From the NCBI GenBank assembly GCA_015680685.1, contig MNCI01014175.1:211210-275209 (forward strand): a DNA stretch of 64,000 nucleotides, given 5' to 3'. The position numbers and the translations under genes are program-made. Each line of letters starts with the position of its first letter. Within the stretch, counting starts at the first letter, position 1. The stretch is from Gnetum montanum (taxonomy: Eukaryota > Streptophyta > Gnetopsida > Gnetales > Gnetaceae). Shown here in pieces: positions 1-11,649 of this stretch. Below the pieces are notes generated by a model. That model saw nothing but the letters and a program-made list of their open reading frames with translations, was not told where the DNA came from and ran no database searches.

Positions 1-480
1 ATGCCTAACCTCTTCACTAGAGTGAGGAGGAGGAACATCATTTTCTAAGAAACCCATCGTGAGGGGTTCCTCTTCTCCTATTTCACTAATGACGTGGGGA
101 ACCTTGCCCTTCAATAGTGAATGTTGGCTCTCCTGCCTTGCATCCCAAATACGTTGGGCATTTGTGGGATGATAATCCCTCGTTTCATGGTCATCCAAAA
201 CGTATTCTGCAAACTGCTCATGCATGCCAACCTGTACCAAGGCACGGAAAAGCATATTGGGAGTAGAGCGATCCGGGGGTAACACAATGTTACCTTGCAT
301 GTCTCTCCACTGCAGTTGCTCATCTTGATGAAAAACAAAGGTAATATCTGGCACATACTCATCAGGATGAGTATATGTGACTTTGGATTGTTTAGGACAT
401 GGTTGATTTCGGTTATGCGTATGATCCTGACTTTCTCCTGTATTGTCCTTAGGTGAGTTGATTTCGTGAGAAGAAGCCAT
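1..480 (-). CDS. gag: Gag N-terminal part of element A (partial, open at window edge)
   Basis: An uninterrupted frame of 160 codons runs from ATG at 480-478 to position 1 with no stop. It would encode the N-terminal part of a Ty3/gypsy Gag: the capsid-like segment that packages element RNA in cytoplasmic particles. The start is chosen because it is the first ATG downstream of the PBS and aligns with the start of the homologous gag of element D at about 63490, where the same frame is broken by several stops. Shared blocks include HQDEQL, WRDM/LEGNIVLPP and a PDEY/PNEH turn. Early residues are hydrophilic, rich in Ser, Asn and His. No zinc knuckle is visible because the C-terminal part lies off the window. 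Openness over 160 codons marks a recent insertion. Confidence 0.75.
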   Translation of the reverse strand, partial: MASSHEINSPKDNTGESQDHTHNRNQPCPKQSKVTYTHPDEYVPDITFVFHQDEQLQWRDMQGNIVLPPDRSTPNMLFRALVQVGMHEQFAEYVLDDHETRDYHPTNAQRIWDARQESQHSLLKGKVPHVISEIGEEEPLTMGFLENDVPPPHSSEEVRH

Positions 481-611
481 TTCTAATAGTGTGCTAATTA
501 CAGTTATTTAATTTTGTCCTTAATTAACTGATTACCCCTAAGGTTCGTTTTAGGCTCACAACGATGTGAGTGATATCCCTTATGTTCAATTGGTGAAAAA
601 AAACACTTAGT

Positions 612-628
612 CCCCGGCAACGGCACCA
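612..628 (-). promoter_or_regulatory. Primer binding site of element A, tRNA-Asp type
   Basis: On the minus strand this reads TGGTGCCGTTGCCGGGG, complementary to the 3' end of plant tRNA-Asp (…CCCCGGCAACGGCGCCA) with one mismatch. It follows the LTR end after one base, the normal place for priming minus-strand cDNA. Confidence 0.85.
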
Positions 629-1058
629 ATGATGAGTGGTGAGGTACCCCTACACTCAACCATACGAATACGAGCGTGCATGCGTGATCCGATCGAACTC
701 CGTAGACTAAATGCCTTAACACCAAAAGAAACACTTGGGGTTAATCGTTCGTTGTCTTCCCAGGGTTGCTTGTAAGGGTCACGGTGTATGGTTAAGCAAG
801 TCTGAGGTATGTGATTTTTTTGGTATTGTTTGGTTTATCTTCTATGCTATCAGAGGAAAGGGTTGAGAAACTAAGCTAACTCTAACTAATATCCTAAGTC
901 TAAATTAACTAGCGTCAGCATCCGTTCCCACTTACCGGACACACCCTGAACTATGCAACTGTGGCTTACCAAACGCTAATCGTTACTGGGATCACCACAC
1001 GTAACGCAAGTGCTCGAAGTGGTCGTACTCAGGCACCTATTTAGCTTAAGTGTGATAA

Positions 1059-1209
1059 GCAGCCGATTCCTTAGCTAGCCGTACACACCCGTGGATGCTC
1101 GTAACTAAGTCATACTTATCACACGTTCTAGCCTAGCAATGAGTAGCCGATTCATTGACTAGCTGTACACATCCGTAGACGCTCGTAATCAAGTCGTACT
1201 TGTGCACAC
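1059..1209. repeat. Tandem duplication of about 83 bp in the element A LTR
   Basis: Two diverged copies, about 1059-1124 and 1142-1209, each containing agccgatt, a tagct block, gtacacaYccgt, gctcgtaa and aagtcRtact. They lie downstream of the TATA box, in the transcribed R/U5 part. Confidence 0.7.
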
Positions 1210-1450
1210 TAGGAAAACAGTAAATAAACAACAATAAATGAAACCACGTGCTGCAAGGTTTATCCAATCAAGTTTGTCTTTATTGTCGTACACAACTTGG
1301 GTTCAGGTTACAAGCTGCTCGAATAAAGAGCCGTTCACTCTAGGACTCCTACTGCGGGCAGATGGGAAAAATTCTAACCCTGGAGTGATCAATCTGCTAG
1401 AGCTTCGCTACTTCTAGCCATGACTGGGAAATGAAGGGAGTGCCACCTCT

Positions 1451-1458
1451 TATTTATA
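1451..1458 (-). promoter_or_regulatory. TATA box of the element A LTR promoter
   Basis: Minus strand TATAAATA, at the same relative place as TATAAATA in the D LTR (55291-55298). Transcription would run leftward into R, U5 and gag. Confidence 0.7.
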
Positions 1459-1469
1459 GATATGGCGGT

Positions 1470-1541
1470 GGACCGCGATATCGCGTACACGATATCGCGG
1501 CGGCCGCGATATCGCATACGCTATATTGCGGCACATGCAGG
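1470..1541. repeat. CpG-rich palindromic repeat cluster in U3 of element A
   Basis: Three copies of a CGATATCGC-type palindrome (ccgcgatatcgcg, cacgatatcgcgg, gccgcgatatcgc) followed by a decayed fourth (cgctatattgcg). It lies immediately upstream of the TATA box in transcription direction, where LTR enhancers sit. Confidence 0.7.
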
Positions 1542-1554
1542 TCGCATCTCATCA

Positions 1555-1980
1555 ATTGTATCCACTATTATGATAGATCAAACCTTGTTGATACTCCACT
1601 ATCACATTGGCACCATTCATAGGATTTTATAAAGAGATGTGCATCACATAAGAGAGTTGGCCAGAAGTAACTAGACACAAGAATCTTAATGGCCATTCTT
1701 TTATCTATGTAGTGACTACCACATGGTCCTTGTATGCATCCTAGAGAACTTGCCATTGGTTTTCCACAAGTATACACCATTTTACTAAGTATTTAATGTA
1801 GTTTTTATAGAGGTTTCCCATTATCTTTATGAAGTGTTTGACTTGATGCAAAAACTTGTGTATCCTATGTTTTTCCTACTATGAACCTCTTACTCCTTCA
1901 AATATATGAGGTGATTAGGAAACCAACAAATCAATGTTGATGAAGAAATTAAGGTAGCCTAGATGGATAAAATTTTTTCT
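1555..1980 (-). pseudogene. Integrase N-terminal/zinc-binding region remnant, element B
   Basis: Aligns on the minus strand with the integrase start of D (about 58440-58640) and of C (about 12420-12660): shared words are tccactat, ccttgttgata, cactatcacattg and an aatggccattctt / atggtcgttcct block. Frames are broken. Element A entered here. Confidence 0.6.
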
Positions 1981-1984
1981 AAAA

Positions 1985-2540
1985 ATTAATATGATAAAGG
2001 CTCTTCATCAATCTTATTATCTCATATAAGTCTTTATAACAAATATGCAACAACATTTTTAGACCACTTTTTTTCTATCATTATAATATTAACCTTTTGC
2101 AAGATCATTGATCATTGAATAATTTGGTAACTCACTATTGGCTTATTCATTAGAAATGGAATCATGCTATGATTAGCACACAAAACAATAATATATCCAA
2201 GAAAATAGTGTCTAAACACTTTAAGATCATATACTACCATCATCAATTCTTTCTCTAGTATGGTGTAGTTTAGTTATATACTAGTGAAGCTCCTACTTGT
2301 ATAATGCATATGGTATGAACACTTTTGATTATGCAATTGTGTGAGCATGAATCCCAAGGCATATTTAAATTCATATGTCATAATGTAAAATGGTATGAAC
2401 TAATCAAGTGTTGTAGAATTGGAGTCTCTATAAGCTTTAATTTAAGAAGCTCAAATATCTTCTTGCAATCACTTTTCTATACAAATGATACATACTTAAT
2501 CTTATCATATGACCATAAAAATTTTGTGGGCCATATGTTT
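1985..2540 (-). pseudogene. RNase H and C-terminal RT remnant, element B
   Basis: The minus strand corresponds to the D RNase H (58680-58940) and the RT/RNase H junction (59040-59200). Recognisable blocks are catgaatcccaaggcatatttaaattcatatgtcataatg against the D sequence near 59045-59085. The DNA then jumps to sequence that in C lies near 14270, so the RT palm and fingers are deleted. It is non-functional. Confidence 0.6.
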
Positions 2541-2559
2541 ACAGCTTGCAAGAGATTCC

Positions 2560-3420
2560 ACTTCTTTTCATTTGTTATCTTCATCTTGATTATTATTGGT
2601 TTTTCATTATTAAGAAAAATATATTCTAATGCTTCCTATAATATTATTAGCTTTATTGGTTCTATGACAAGTTTATCTAGAATTTATAACTCCTTTGAGT
2701 TAGTATCTTCTTCTTGTTATGCATGTGCTACTTAAGAGGGTTACTATTTCATGTCCTCCATAAGATTTAGCTTCTTAACATATGAGCTTGTAAGTGCTTC
2801 TAATGGTTTCATGCATATTATAGAATTGTAGCTTTTATCTTCCATCAACTACCTGGTATATTCTTAACTTGTGGTTGCTACATGGAAGAACTTTTGGACA
2901 CACACTTCTTCTTCATATGATCTACATGCTATGACAGCTCTTTTTTTAACTCTCCAAATTTTCTACATGCATTGCCATCCTTGTCATTTTATGTAATGCA
3001 TAGAATGCTTTCTTTTCAATTTTCTCATGCTCATTCTCCTTGAAAATCTATAAGAACATGTCTTTGATTCTTAGCTCAATATTGATAGTGCTTAACTAAT
3101 CTCTTCCTATGATAATGAGAAATTATCCCATGTAGTTGTCCATTTGGATCATAAGAAAATTAGCAAGATATGATAACCCATTAATGATGATCATAATATC
3201 CTCCACCAATATCAAGGGAACAATGATGGATTGGTCTACAAGCATTAATTTAATGTTTTACTTTTTAATTGGTAATAGGTTCTAGGATTTGTATATTTCT
3301 TGAAAGATCAAATTCACCTTCGAACTTGAGTCCAATAAAGCTTTTCATGAAGAGTTTATATCAATATGTAAATAAATAAGGATACTTTCATAATTAGTTC
3401 ATTTCTTATTACCACATGGG
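2560..3420 (-). pseudogene. Pre-RT linker and retropepsin remnant, element B
   Basis: Matches C 14280-15110 along its length. Near 3300-3345 the minus strand reads roughly ALLDSSSKVNLIFQE, the counterpart of the D protease motif DLGSGVNLIS. The aspartic protease triad is thus D-S-S here instead of D-T/S/L-G. Frames contain stops. Confidence 0.55.
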
Positions 3421-3619
3421 TTCCCTTGATAATTCATACATTATTATTTTGGTTTTAATATATCTATTGAAAGATATGAGAGTGATTATTATGGGGTCCA
3501 TAGCCATGGATGCCTACATAGGTTTAGGTAGATTGATATTCTTGAAGAAGAGGTGCTTCTATAGCTTATGCTTAGAGACACTTGAGCCATCATCCACTTT
3601 CATGTTTCTAGCTCACGTA

Positions 3620-5990
3620 GCATTCCATTATCGTGGTTGAGAAGGAAGTTTACTTTTCTTAGGTGGAAAAACGTGGAAAAGGATTAGAAGTATGAGGTTG
3701 AGAGTATTGGTAAGGATGAGAAATATATGAGGGAGATCTAGTCCATGGACTAGAAAGACTATGATACTTTAGAGAATAGTAATGTTGAGCATGAGCATTA
3801 GTAGTATATATACTAGGAGACATAGGCTACTAGACATTATAGCCATAATAATCATATTATCTATAAGAGTACTATTTCTTGGGTAGTAACATCCCCCACA
3901 ACTATGGGTTTTAACACAACTATTAAAAATACTCTTAAGATTAGGATGTAGCCCCACTAGGATAGTACTATTGTTGATGATAGGGCTATTGATATTTTTC
4001 TTGAGGATAAGATAACCTTCTAGACATCTATCTTTTAAAAAATTTCAAGATTAAGTCATAAGCCCTAGACTCTTAAAGATGTAACATCATTGGGAAATAA
4101 CCCTTCAAATATTTGTATTAGTAGATGTCACAACCATCAACATTAGAATCTAAGTTTACAATCATCTCAACTATAGCTGCTTTCCATTTCTTTTGGTAGT
4201 AGTTCCTTCCTATGTCTTTCTTCTTTCTTTTGCTCTTGTATTTGGCATTACCTTGCTTTAGTTTCTCCTTTAAAATTTTCAATGTTGATTAGAAAATTTT
4301 ATTAATGGAATCTCACATCTTTTTAACCTTAGCTAAGATTTCCATAATATATTTTTACATAACAAAAAATTTTCTCTAAACCATCTCTTCTAACAACACC
4401 TTTTCATCTAGTTCATAGAAACAATCCTTCTTCTTCCAAGGAGATGGATCACTATTGTACTTGTTATTACTCTATTATTTACTAAATGTTTCTTCCTCTT
4501 TTTCACTTAATTAATAAAATTTTGACTTTAATGAACTCACATTTTTTTAAATTATTTCATGTGCAAAGATACTAAGAATTTTTCTGGTTTTGTTTTGAAG
4601 TCCACCTATGATGTGTCATAGTTGTTCTCTTTGAAAGAAGCCATGGCATGAACATCTATGTAGCACAAAATAGTAATTTTTCAAGGCTACATCAAGGGAT
4701 TCATGGTTATTGTGTATCCACTCTTAAATCTTCTGCCTCAAATTAGACATGTCAAACTATATCTAGTATTTATTCTTAAATACTTCCAGCATTGTACTCC
4801 ACCTTCAGATGGACTTTTTTCTAAGAAGTTATACTAGCTTTTAGCCTCTTTGATGAGTTTCCTTGGGAAAAACTTAAGCTCTTCCTATTTATTCTTAATA
4901 TTTTCCAATGTGAAACATTATGAAATGCCAACATGTGATGCTATAAATTAGCATTATAACCTTTCTCAAACTTAGGATTGTTGTTCATATTTAGCATTTG
5001 ATCCAAGTATCTCTCTCATGTCTAGTTGGTACATATAAAATCTTCCTAATGTTGATCATACTTCAAGTAGCAACTATCAACTTAATGTATTCATCTCTTT
5101 CATCATGATCTCTTTCATATTTATGTCTCCTTCAATATTACCTATTATGTCTTCTCTCATGTCAATGTCCTATCTCTTGATACTGTCCATCATCTATACA
5201 TCTATCTTTGTGATGGTATCTTTTTTCATATATATCAGATCATATATCATTGCGCCTTCTTCCTCTATCATAATCATTCTCATTAGAGCTTAATAATGAT
5301 GATGATGGAAAACTAGAAGAGCCATGTGATCTTGCCCTTCTTTGATGACGATTATCACTTAGTGTCCTAGTGGAAGAACTAGAACTTTAGATCCTCCTAA
5401 TATTATGTTCTATCCTTCCTTTTTCTTTCTTAGTAGCCAAGACTAAGCATAGGCATGGTTTTGTCATGTCATCCTCATTGAATGGAAGATGATTCTAATG
5501 ATTAGATTTTCGTAAATACTAATCCATGTTTTTTTTAGATTATGATATCAATGAGATGGTGGTATTTGTTTCCTTGGTAACTTCATGAAATACCTCCATG
5601 AAATGATCTTTTTGTAGTTAGGCTTTAGCAAGCTAATAGGACCTAGACATCTCATTAGACACATAGCAGTCATTGGAAACTACTTGAAGTCCAACTCTTA
5701 TTAATGCTATCATGAGAATTGATGAAGTGGAGTGATCAAGTGATAATAAAATATTACCTTCTAGGTTCCTTCATTACATTTGATCATTTAATAAATGATG
5801 AAGGTAAAGTCTATATAGTATGAATCTAGATGTTGGTAAACAACTTTAACCTAAAGGAGCATATTGTTCCTATTTTTGTTAGTTTTATTATGTTCCTTTG
5901 TAGGATCATTAGCAGGTGGGAAATCAATCATATGAGAAGATGAAATTTTTAATTATTATATATGTGTTTGAATAACATAATGTTATGATC
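3620..5990 (-). pseudogene. Gag remnant, element B
   Basis: Collinear with C gag (15300-17760) and D gag (61200-63490). The stretch 3769-3957 corresponds to the His/Gly/Cys-rich linker of D (61212-61463) and C (15315-15677). Many stops; AT-rich through C-to-T loss. Confidence 0.6.
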
Positions 5991-6036
5991 TAACACTGAA
6001 TGTAAATAATTATACCTATTTAGTCATTAGAACTAG

Positions 6037-6054
6037 TCCTTAACAACGATGCCA
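6037..6054 (-). promoter_or_regulatory. Decayed primer binding site, element B
   Basis: Plus strand tccttaacaacgatgcca against tccccggcaacggcacca in A. The changes are mostly C-to-T or G-to-A. Confidence 0.6.
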
Positions 6055-6055
6055 A

Positions 6056-6916
6056 TGATTAGTGATGGGTGTTACCTATGCTTAACCATACAAAGCATAA
6101 GCATTCATGTGTGACCTAAACATATTTCATAGACTAGGCTAGTGCAATATCTATATAGTTAAACATTCAATTATGGACTACTCTATTTCCAATTTTACTT
6201 TTATAACTTTTAATTCATATGGTTATGTACAATTGAGGAATATGACATTGATGTTGCTAAGGCTATAACTAAAATATTATAGAAATATAGAAATTTTTTC
6301 TTAATTAATCTAATGTAGACATTAAAAACTAATTGATTGTAAATAATAAAAATTCATTCTTGGTTTGTTTTACATATCCTAGATTTACATAATTATTATT
6401 AGATTTTCAAGCTATTACTATTAGATAAACCAAGTAAGAGCATTGTTGAGATTACTAAATAATAGCTCTTATTCTCAAAACTAGTCATACTTATGCTACC
6501 ATAACTATTGTTTGTATAATCATGCATCATTAATTAAATTTTTGAGAAAGTAATTATTAGACTAAGTTACATTTAGAATAATTTGCATTAATGTAAATTC
6601 TATGTTGTGTTAAAGTTGTGCAATAGAATGGAATAATATTGACCTTTGTTGCTAATCATGCAATGTGTCTAAGTACATATCACTTGAATAAATACTTCAT
6701 TCAATTATTTTACAGTATGCCTCAACCACTTTTTAATAAATTCTAACTTTTTATAAAACAAAAATACAAGATTTCAACTAAGCTATCAACTAAAAGGTAT
6801 CATAAACATAGTTGGTGCATGCATTTATATAGGCATTTATCACCTTTACATTAACATTAATGTGTCAATGCAACTAACCCTACTTTGAATGAAGATCATT
6901 CATAATATTCTCATGA
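6056..6916 (-). repeat. 5' LTR of element B (about 861 bp)
   Basis: Starts tgattag after the PBS and ends near ctcatga at 6910-6916, against ctcatca in A. A diverged TATA-like stretch (plus gcatttatata, about 6830) sits where A has its promoter. The right boundary is placed by analogy. Confidence 0.6.
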
Positions 6917-7689
6917 CTAACTAAAAACTTGTTCTCAAGATAACAAAATTGCAACAATACTTATTTAAAAATGTGAGAGTGACTTTATTGATTAACTAGC
7001 TTAAGTGCTACATTAGAAAGCTTATTCAAGTGCTTTACATTTAACAAAATGATAAAATGATAAACTTTTAGACACATTGTTGGTACAAAAATTGTGCAAA
7101 TATTTATACAAAATTTCAAGGCATATGTCTCATGTCTACATTGTGATGGCAATATTTGTGGTGACTCTCATGTCTTGGTGGTAGTTGTAGCTTTTCTATT
7201 AATTCTACCTTAAAATTAAATGCATCTATTATAGCCCTCATGATTTGAATAATCTAGGTTAGTTTATTTTGATTGTCTATTGTTGATACTTTTCAAGAAT
7301 ATAATAGAGTTGAAAATATCTCATTAGCATTGATAATCTAAGTAGCGAGATGTTTTTGTTTAATTTCAAATGACTTTATAGTATCCTTCAACCCTATTAG
7401 TTAGACATTTTCTTGATTAAGCCTCTACCATGTTTCTTGATTTGTGTATTTAGCCTTGATGACTTTAAGCTTTACAATTACCACTTGTAACTTTTGTGAG
7501 GCCTCATTGTGTAACTTGTGCCTTTTTTCATATAAAAATTATGCTTTTTTCACTTGTTGTCTCAACTCTCTATGTGTTTGGATAGTAGTTAGCATTGGTA
7601 GGTTTTCAAGTTTAAATACATTTAGTCATCTCTTAAATCGACAACTTCTTCATTAAAAATTTATCATAGTTATAGGCATTTAATTTATC

Positions 7690-8140
7690 AAAAATAGACT
7701 AATATGTTTAACCTTGGAGTTGCTAATGGGCTTCACTAATGTTTATCTTTTTTAATTGAATTTCTTTTTCATTAATTTTCTTTTTCATGCCCACCTATTT
7801 CTTGTAATGATTTTTGATGTTTTAATATTTTACCTCTTCATCCTTTTAGGTAACAATCTTGATGGGGGCTTTCTATTTCATGGTTTTGATGTTCTCTATT
7901 CTAAGATTGCAATTTTTGGTTGCTAGCTTGCACACATCCACATTGACTTTGAATAATTGCTCCTTGAGATGCTTAAAGTATTCTTTCATTTGTTCTTTCT
8001 AGTTTTCCATCTTTAGTAACCTTCTATTTTCTTTGATCAATTCCTAGTTTTCCTTGTGCATCATTTTGAGGTCCTTATTTACTTCATTTAGTAATGCTTC
8101 TATTAAAGACATATCCAAAGTGTTATTTTTCATCTTATGT
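7690..8140 (-). pseudogene. Coiled-coil protein relic in remnant G
   Basis: Minus-strand reading from about 8140 leftwards in one frame gives over 130 codons rich in Lys, Glu, Asn, Leu and Met, with heptad-like leucine and methionine spacing (for example LIEALLNEVNKDL and KEQMKEYFKHLKEQL). Stops are scattered and mostly TAG. Family unknown; it could be a Gag of a non-standard retroelement or a captured host gene. The frame reads like a former protein, not noise, because charged and hydrophobic residues alternate regularly across the stops. Confidence 0.4.
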
Positions 8141-8639
8141 AATACAAAGATGGTAAATGGCAAGTTCTAATAATTAGGGTCAAAGTTGTGTTACTTTAGT
8201 TCTTGACTACTAGTTTATTAATCCTACTTCTTAAAGCTATCCTTTAGCAATGATGGTCTTTCCTTGTATTTCTATAAGTATGGATTGGATTTCTATGATG
8301 TATTTTTGGATGTTAAAGATATATGGAATTAATGACCTAGCTAACACCAATCTCTCCAATACCTCTTTGTGTTGGGTCACACACATACCCCTTATACCAG
8401 TGCTTATAAACATCTAGATTTCTAAAATTGCAATGAAGTTTAGAATTGGTGCTACATAGATTTTTAAAGCTTCACTAATTTAGTTGACTACTACTTCCAC
8501 AACTATTTCTTTTTTTTTTATCATGATTACCATAATGGCTTCATCCCCTCCTCTAGTATCTCTAATAAGGCTACATGATTTCCTCAGATTTCTAGCATCT
8601 ATTCTACAAGAAGGAATATTACAACTTCTCCAATATTAG

Positions 8640-8940
8640 GACTCACTTCAATGATCATTTTATTTCTTTGTTTGGTAAAAAGATTAAAAAAAGTTTCCTA
8701 TTGCTAGTTAATAGTTTAGGAAACTTAATTTACATGGCTCATGGTAGAATTGTAGTCTCTCAATTTTCTAATAGATGCTTGATGTGATGCTAGTTATTTT
8801 CTAGTTGTTACTCTATCATTTAATGTCTCTATAGTTTCACTTTTATTAAATTGTGAAGGTTGGAACGCCTCTTAAAGATCAAGTGGTGGCTTTAACTTTA
8901 TCATCTCTTGCCAAGGTAAAGTGATGGCTCTTCAAATGAC
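8640..8940 (-). pseudogene. Coding-like remnant upstream of the coiled coil in G
   Basis: On the minus strand a frame with few stops contains LPWQEMIKLKPPLDL, then a stop, then EAFQPSQF and a segment ETIETLNDRVTT that is helical. It is probably the N-terminal continuation of the same lost protein as 7690-8140. Not recognised. Confidence 0.35.
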
Positions 8941-11649
8941 ATCATTAGAATATTGTACAATTTCTTCTCTTTGGTAGAGTTCGCCAATCAATCATTAAAA
9001 GTGAACCATCTTATTATCCTTTTAATTTTATTTGAATTATTTCCCTATCTCCAAGAAGGTGAGTTGTGACAGGTTAACTAGGAATCAACCACTAAGTACA
9101 TTGCAAGTCCTTACTAATAATGATGTAATTATGCTTGCTCATACCATTAAATTGAGATGATATAACACAATATTGAAATAAATATTTTTGTCTTGGATGA
9201 TCGCAAAGTATTCCTTCTTATCCACGTTGTAGCATTGCTACATTCACTTCTTCTTGATCTCATAATTTGATTGTATGTACACCTCTGCAACCTTTGTTTC
9301 CATTTTTAGGAGACCCAAAACTTTTTCAATGGTATATACCAAGTACGAGATAGTGTTGTATTTAATCTTGAGTGTTGCATATCCCTAGAGGTTATTTTAG
9401 AAGATAAATTACCTCTAAATACCATTTTACATTCATTAAGATGGTGAATTATAGTGATGATATATATAGTTTGTCTTGGACTTTCTAGGATACAAACTCA
9501 AGGAAGGATCTAAAGCTTGGTTTCTAAAGCACCAAATTTTAGGTCTCCTTGATTTAGATCTTTTTTAGATAGGCTTTTGTATGAATCACTTTAAGAGTTA
9601 ACCTTTTCCTTAGACTTTTACCTTGCTTATGTTGCCTCATTTTAGCTATGGGAATCTATCAAAAAGATTCCACTTCAAGCTCCTTCCTTATAGGTTCAAT
9701 TACATGGGTAACCTTTGCTTTTAGCTCTTCTAACATCCTCATCCTTGTCCAAATCATAGTCACTTTTCCCTTCTCTAGGATAGACTGTCTACCTTTGGGA
9801 CTCTCTTGGGCCTCATCTATAATCACATTTAGAAACAATTGTTATCTTTGGATAATTTTTACAAGTATTTCATCCTTAATCATACTTAAAATTAACTTAA
9901 TTTAAAAAAAACATTAACATTAATTCCTTAAGTAATTACAACATAATATCTTGAAGGTTATAAAGTAGGTAAGTTAGCTTAATTTTTTCTTACTTTAAAT
10001 ATGTATTAATGTTGAGTATTTAAAGTGATCAAAATTTGGAGTTTTTGAAAAATTTTGAATCATAAAATAGATGTACCCATGATGTAGAGCTCAACTCCAA
10101 GAGCTTATAAGTTTTTGATTTGCTGAAATTGGAGGATCAGTGTGCAAGATATCATAGTTGGAAGGCTTTAGATTTCAAAAATGGCAAAAACTCCATTGGC
10201 ACAAAATGAGAAGAATGAAAAATTTTGATGAAAACTATGCATATCTATGGTTTTTTTCTTCATTATTGAAATTGCTTCATTAATGGAGCTACATCAATGA
10301 AGCCCCTTGCATCAACACAACAACATTGAAAGGGCTTAAGTTTGGAATTTTTTTTTCTACCTAAATGAGATTCACATGAAGAAGTTTCTTCTCATTTTTT
10401 GGATTGAATAAGAGCTATAAGAAGGTTTATGAATCATGAAAAACATGTAGGAAATTAAAAAGAGTTAAAATGATGAATTATCATAGTTGGGAAGCTTAAA
10501 CATATGAAGGAATTTGATGTTTTATCATGAAATCTTGACAAAAATAGGGAGAAATGATTGAATGATGATGCATTACAGTGAAGAGAAAAAAAACGTGATA
10601 TTCTAGGCTTATGAATTTGGTTCATGGGTAAGATCTTCAAGGCTTATATAAGTGGATCCTTCTCATAGTAGGCTTTTATCTAAAATGTCCTTGTATCACC
10701 ATTTTATAAGGTTTCTATAGGTGCTTATGAGATCAAATTTCAATCAAGTCCATGTTCTAATAAGAATAGAACAATTTTTATTTTGATCATGCACTATACT
10801 AAACAAAACCATTCATCTTTCAGAATGAGTCACATGTCTTTTCAATGGTACTCTAAGAGTGACTTTTCATATGTTAATTAATTAATTAGTTATTTCATTA
10901 TTCTTGCTAGAGGAATACCATTAGACATGGGTCACCTATCTTTCCATTACCATAGTAAGATAACAATTTTTGTAGAAAAATATATTTTCTACATAACTAA
11001 AATGTGAATGCTAGTATATTAAAGTGGGATAGTAGGACTCATAGAGAGAGTCCAAAGAATCAAAAAATCCTTTTGATATCTACCCTTTTCAATCCATCTT
11101 GATCATTTTCCCTTTATTCAAGGCATGATGATCATGGGTTTAATTTTAATTTTTGTGTGATAAGACCCACATTATTTCCATGATAAGGACATCTTATTTA
11201 TAGAAATGGATGGATAATGTCATCAACTTCATACTTTTGCATAAATATTCTTCCAATATTATTATAATATACAACATAATCCAAATAAAAATGTTGACTC
11301 CTACATATGGAAGATAATTTATTAACACAAATGGGAAATACTTGAAATGACTTAAAGAAATTAGAAAATTATATTAAAAATGGAAAATATATGAAGCATT
11401 AGAAAATGGAAAATAAATGAAACAATATTCAAAAAAATAAGAAAATTTTAAGGAAAATTATGAAACAAAACAAAAACTTTAAAAGCTACACTTAACTTAA
11501 TACAAATGATCTTTCATACGATTGAGTTTTGAGGAGGAGATGTGGAAAATGGATTTGGCTATAGTAGTGTTAGAAATGTTCAAGACATTAGCCTTAAAAG
11601 TATCATGACATGAATTTATATTAATGAAGATAAGATTTTTTTAATTTTA

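Larger units (their letters stand above)
1..1554 (-). mobile_element. Element A: Ty3/gypsy retrotransposon, 5' part, cut by the window edge
   Basis: Reading on the minus strand: complete 5' LTR (1554 to 630), one spacer base, a primer binding site, a leader and an open gag frame that leaves the window at position 1. LTR ends are TGATGAG and CTCATCA, a perfect 7-bp terminal inverted repeat. It is the least decayed element here and sits inside the integrase region of related element B: B-type sequence resumes at 1555. The partner 3' LTR and the second target-site copy lie outside the window; the right-hand candidate target site is attgt at 1555-1559. Same family as B, C and D by LTR, PBS and gag similarity. 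Confidence 0.85.
630..1554 (-). repeat. 5' LTR of element A (925 bp)
   Basis: Bounded by TGATGAG and CTCATCA in perfect inverted orientation; the PBS follows directly. Homologous LTRs occur at 6056-6916 (B), 17794-18275 (C, truncated), 54773-55577 and from 63627 (D). The U3 is short, about 95 bp between the TATA box and the outer end. It contains a direct duplication (1059-1209) and a CpG-dense palindromic cluster (1470-1541). Confidence 0.85.
1555..6916 (-). mobile_element. Element B: decayed Ty3/gypsy element, same family as A and D
   Basis: Minus-strand order right to left: LTR (6916-6056), decayed PBS (6054-6037), gag, protease, RT remnant, RNase H, N-terminal integrase. Its 3' part was separated by insertion of element A at 1554/1555. 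Compared with C, about 0.85 kb of RT core is missing at about 2540. Stops, mostly former CAG, CAA or CGA codons, break every frame. No frame is functional. Confidence 0.75.
6917..11600 (-). mobile_element. Remnant G: unclassified, coiled-coil-coding repeat DNA
   Basis: No RT, integrase or protease motif is visible. The minus strand from about 9380 to 7100 looks like a dead coding region whose stops are nearly all TAG/TAA/TGA replacing Gln or Arg codons. A long segment is predicted to be coiled coil (separate entry). Near 9505-9540 the minus strand reads TTTGGTGCTTTAGAAACC, which could be a primer binding site, so 9.55-11.6 kb might be an LTR, but no second copy is in the window. I could not place LTR ends. 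Confidence 0.35.
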
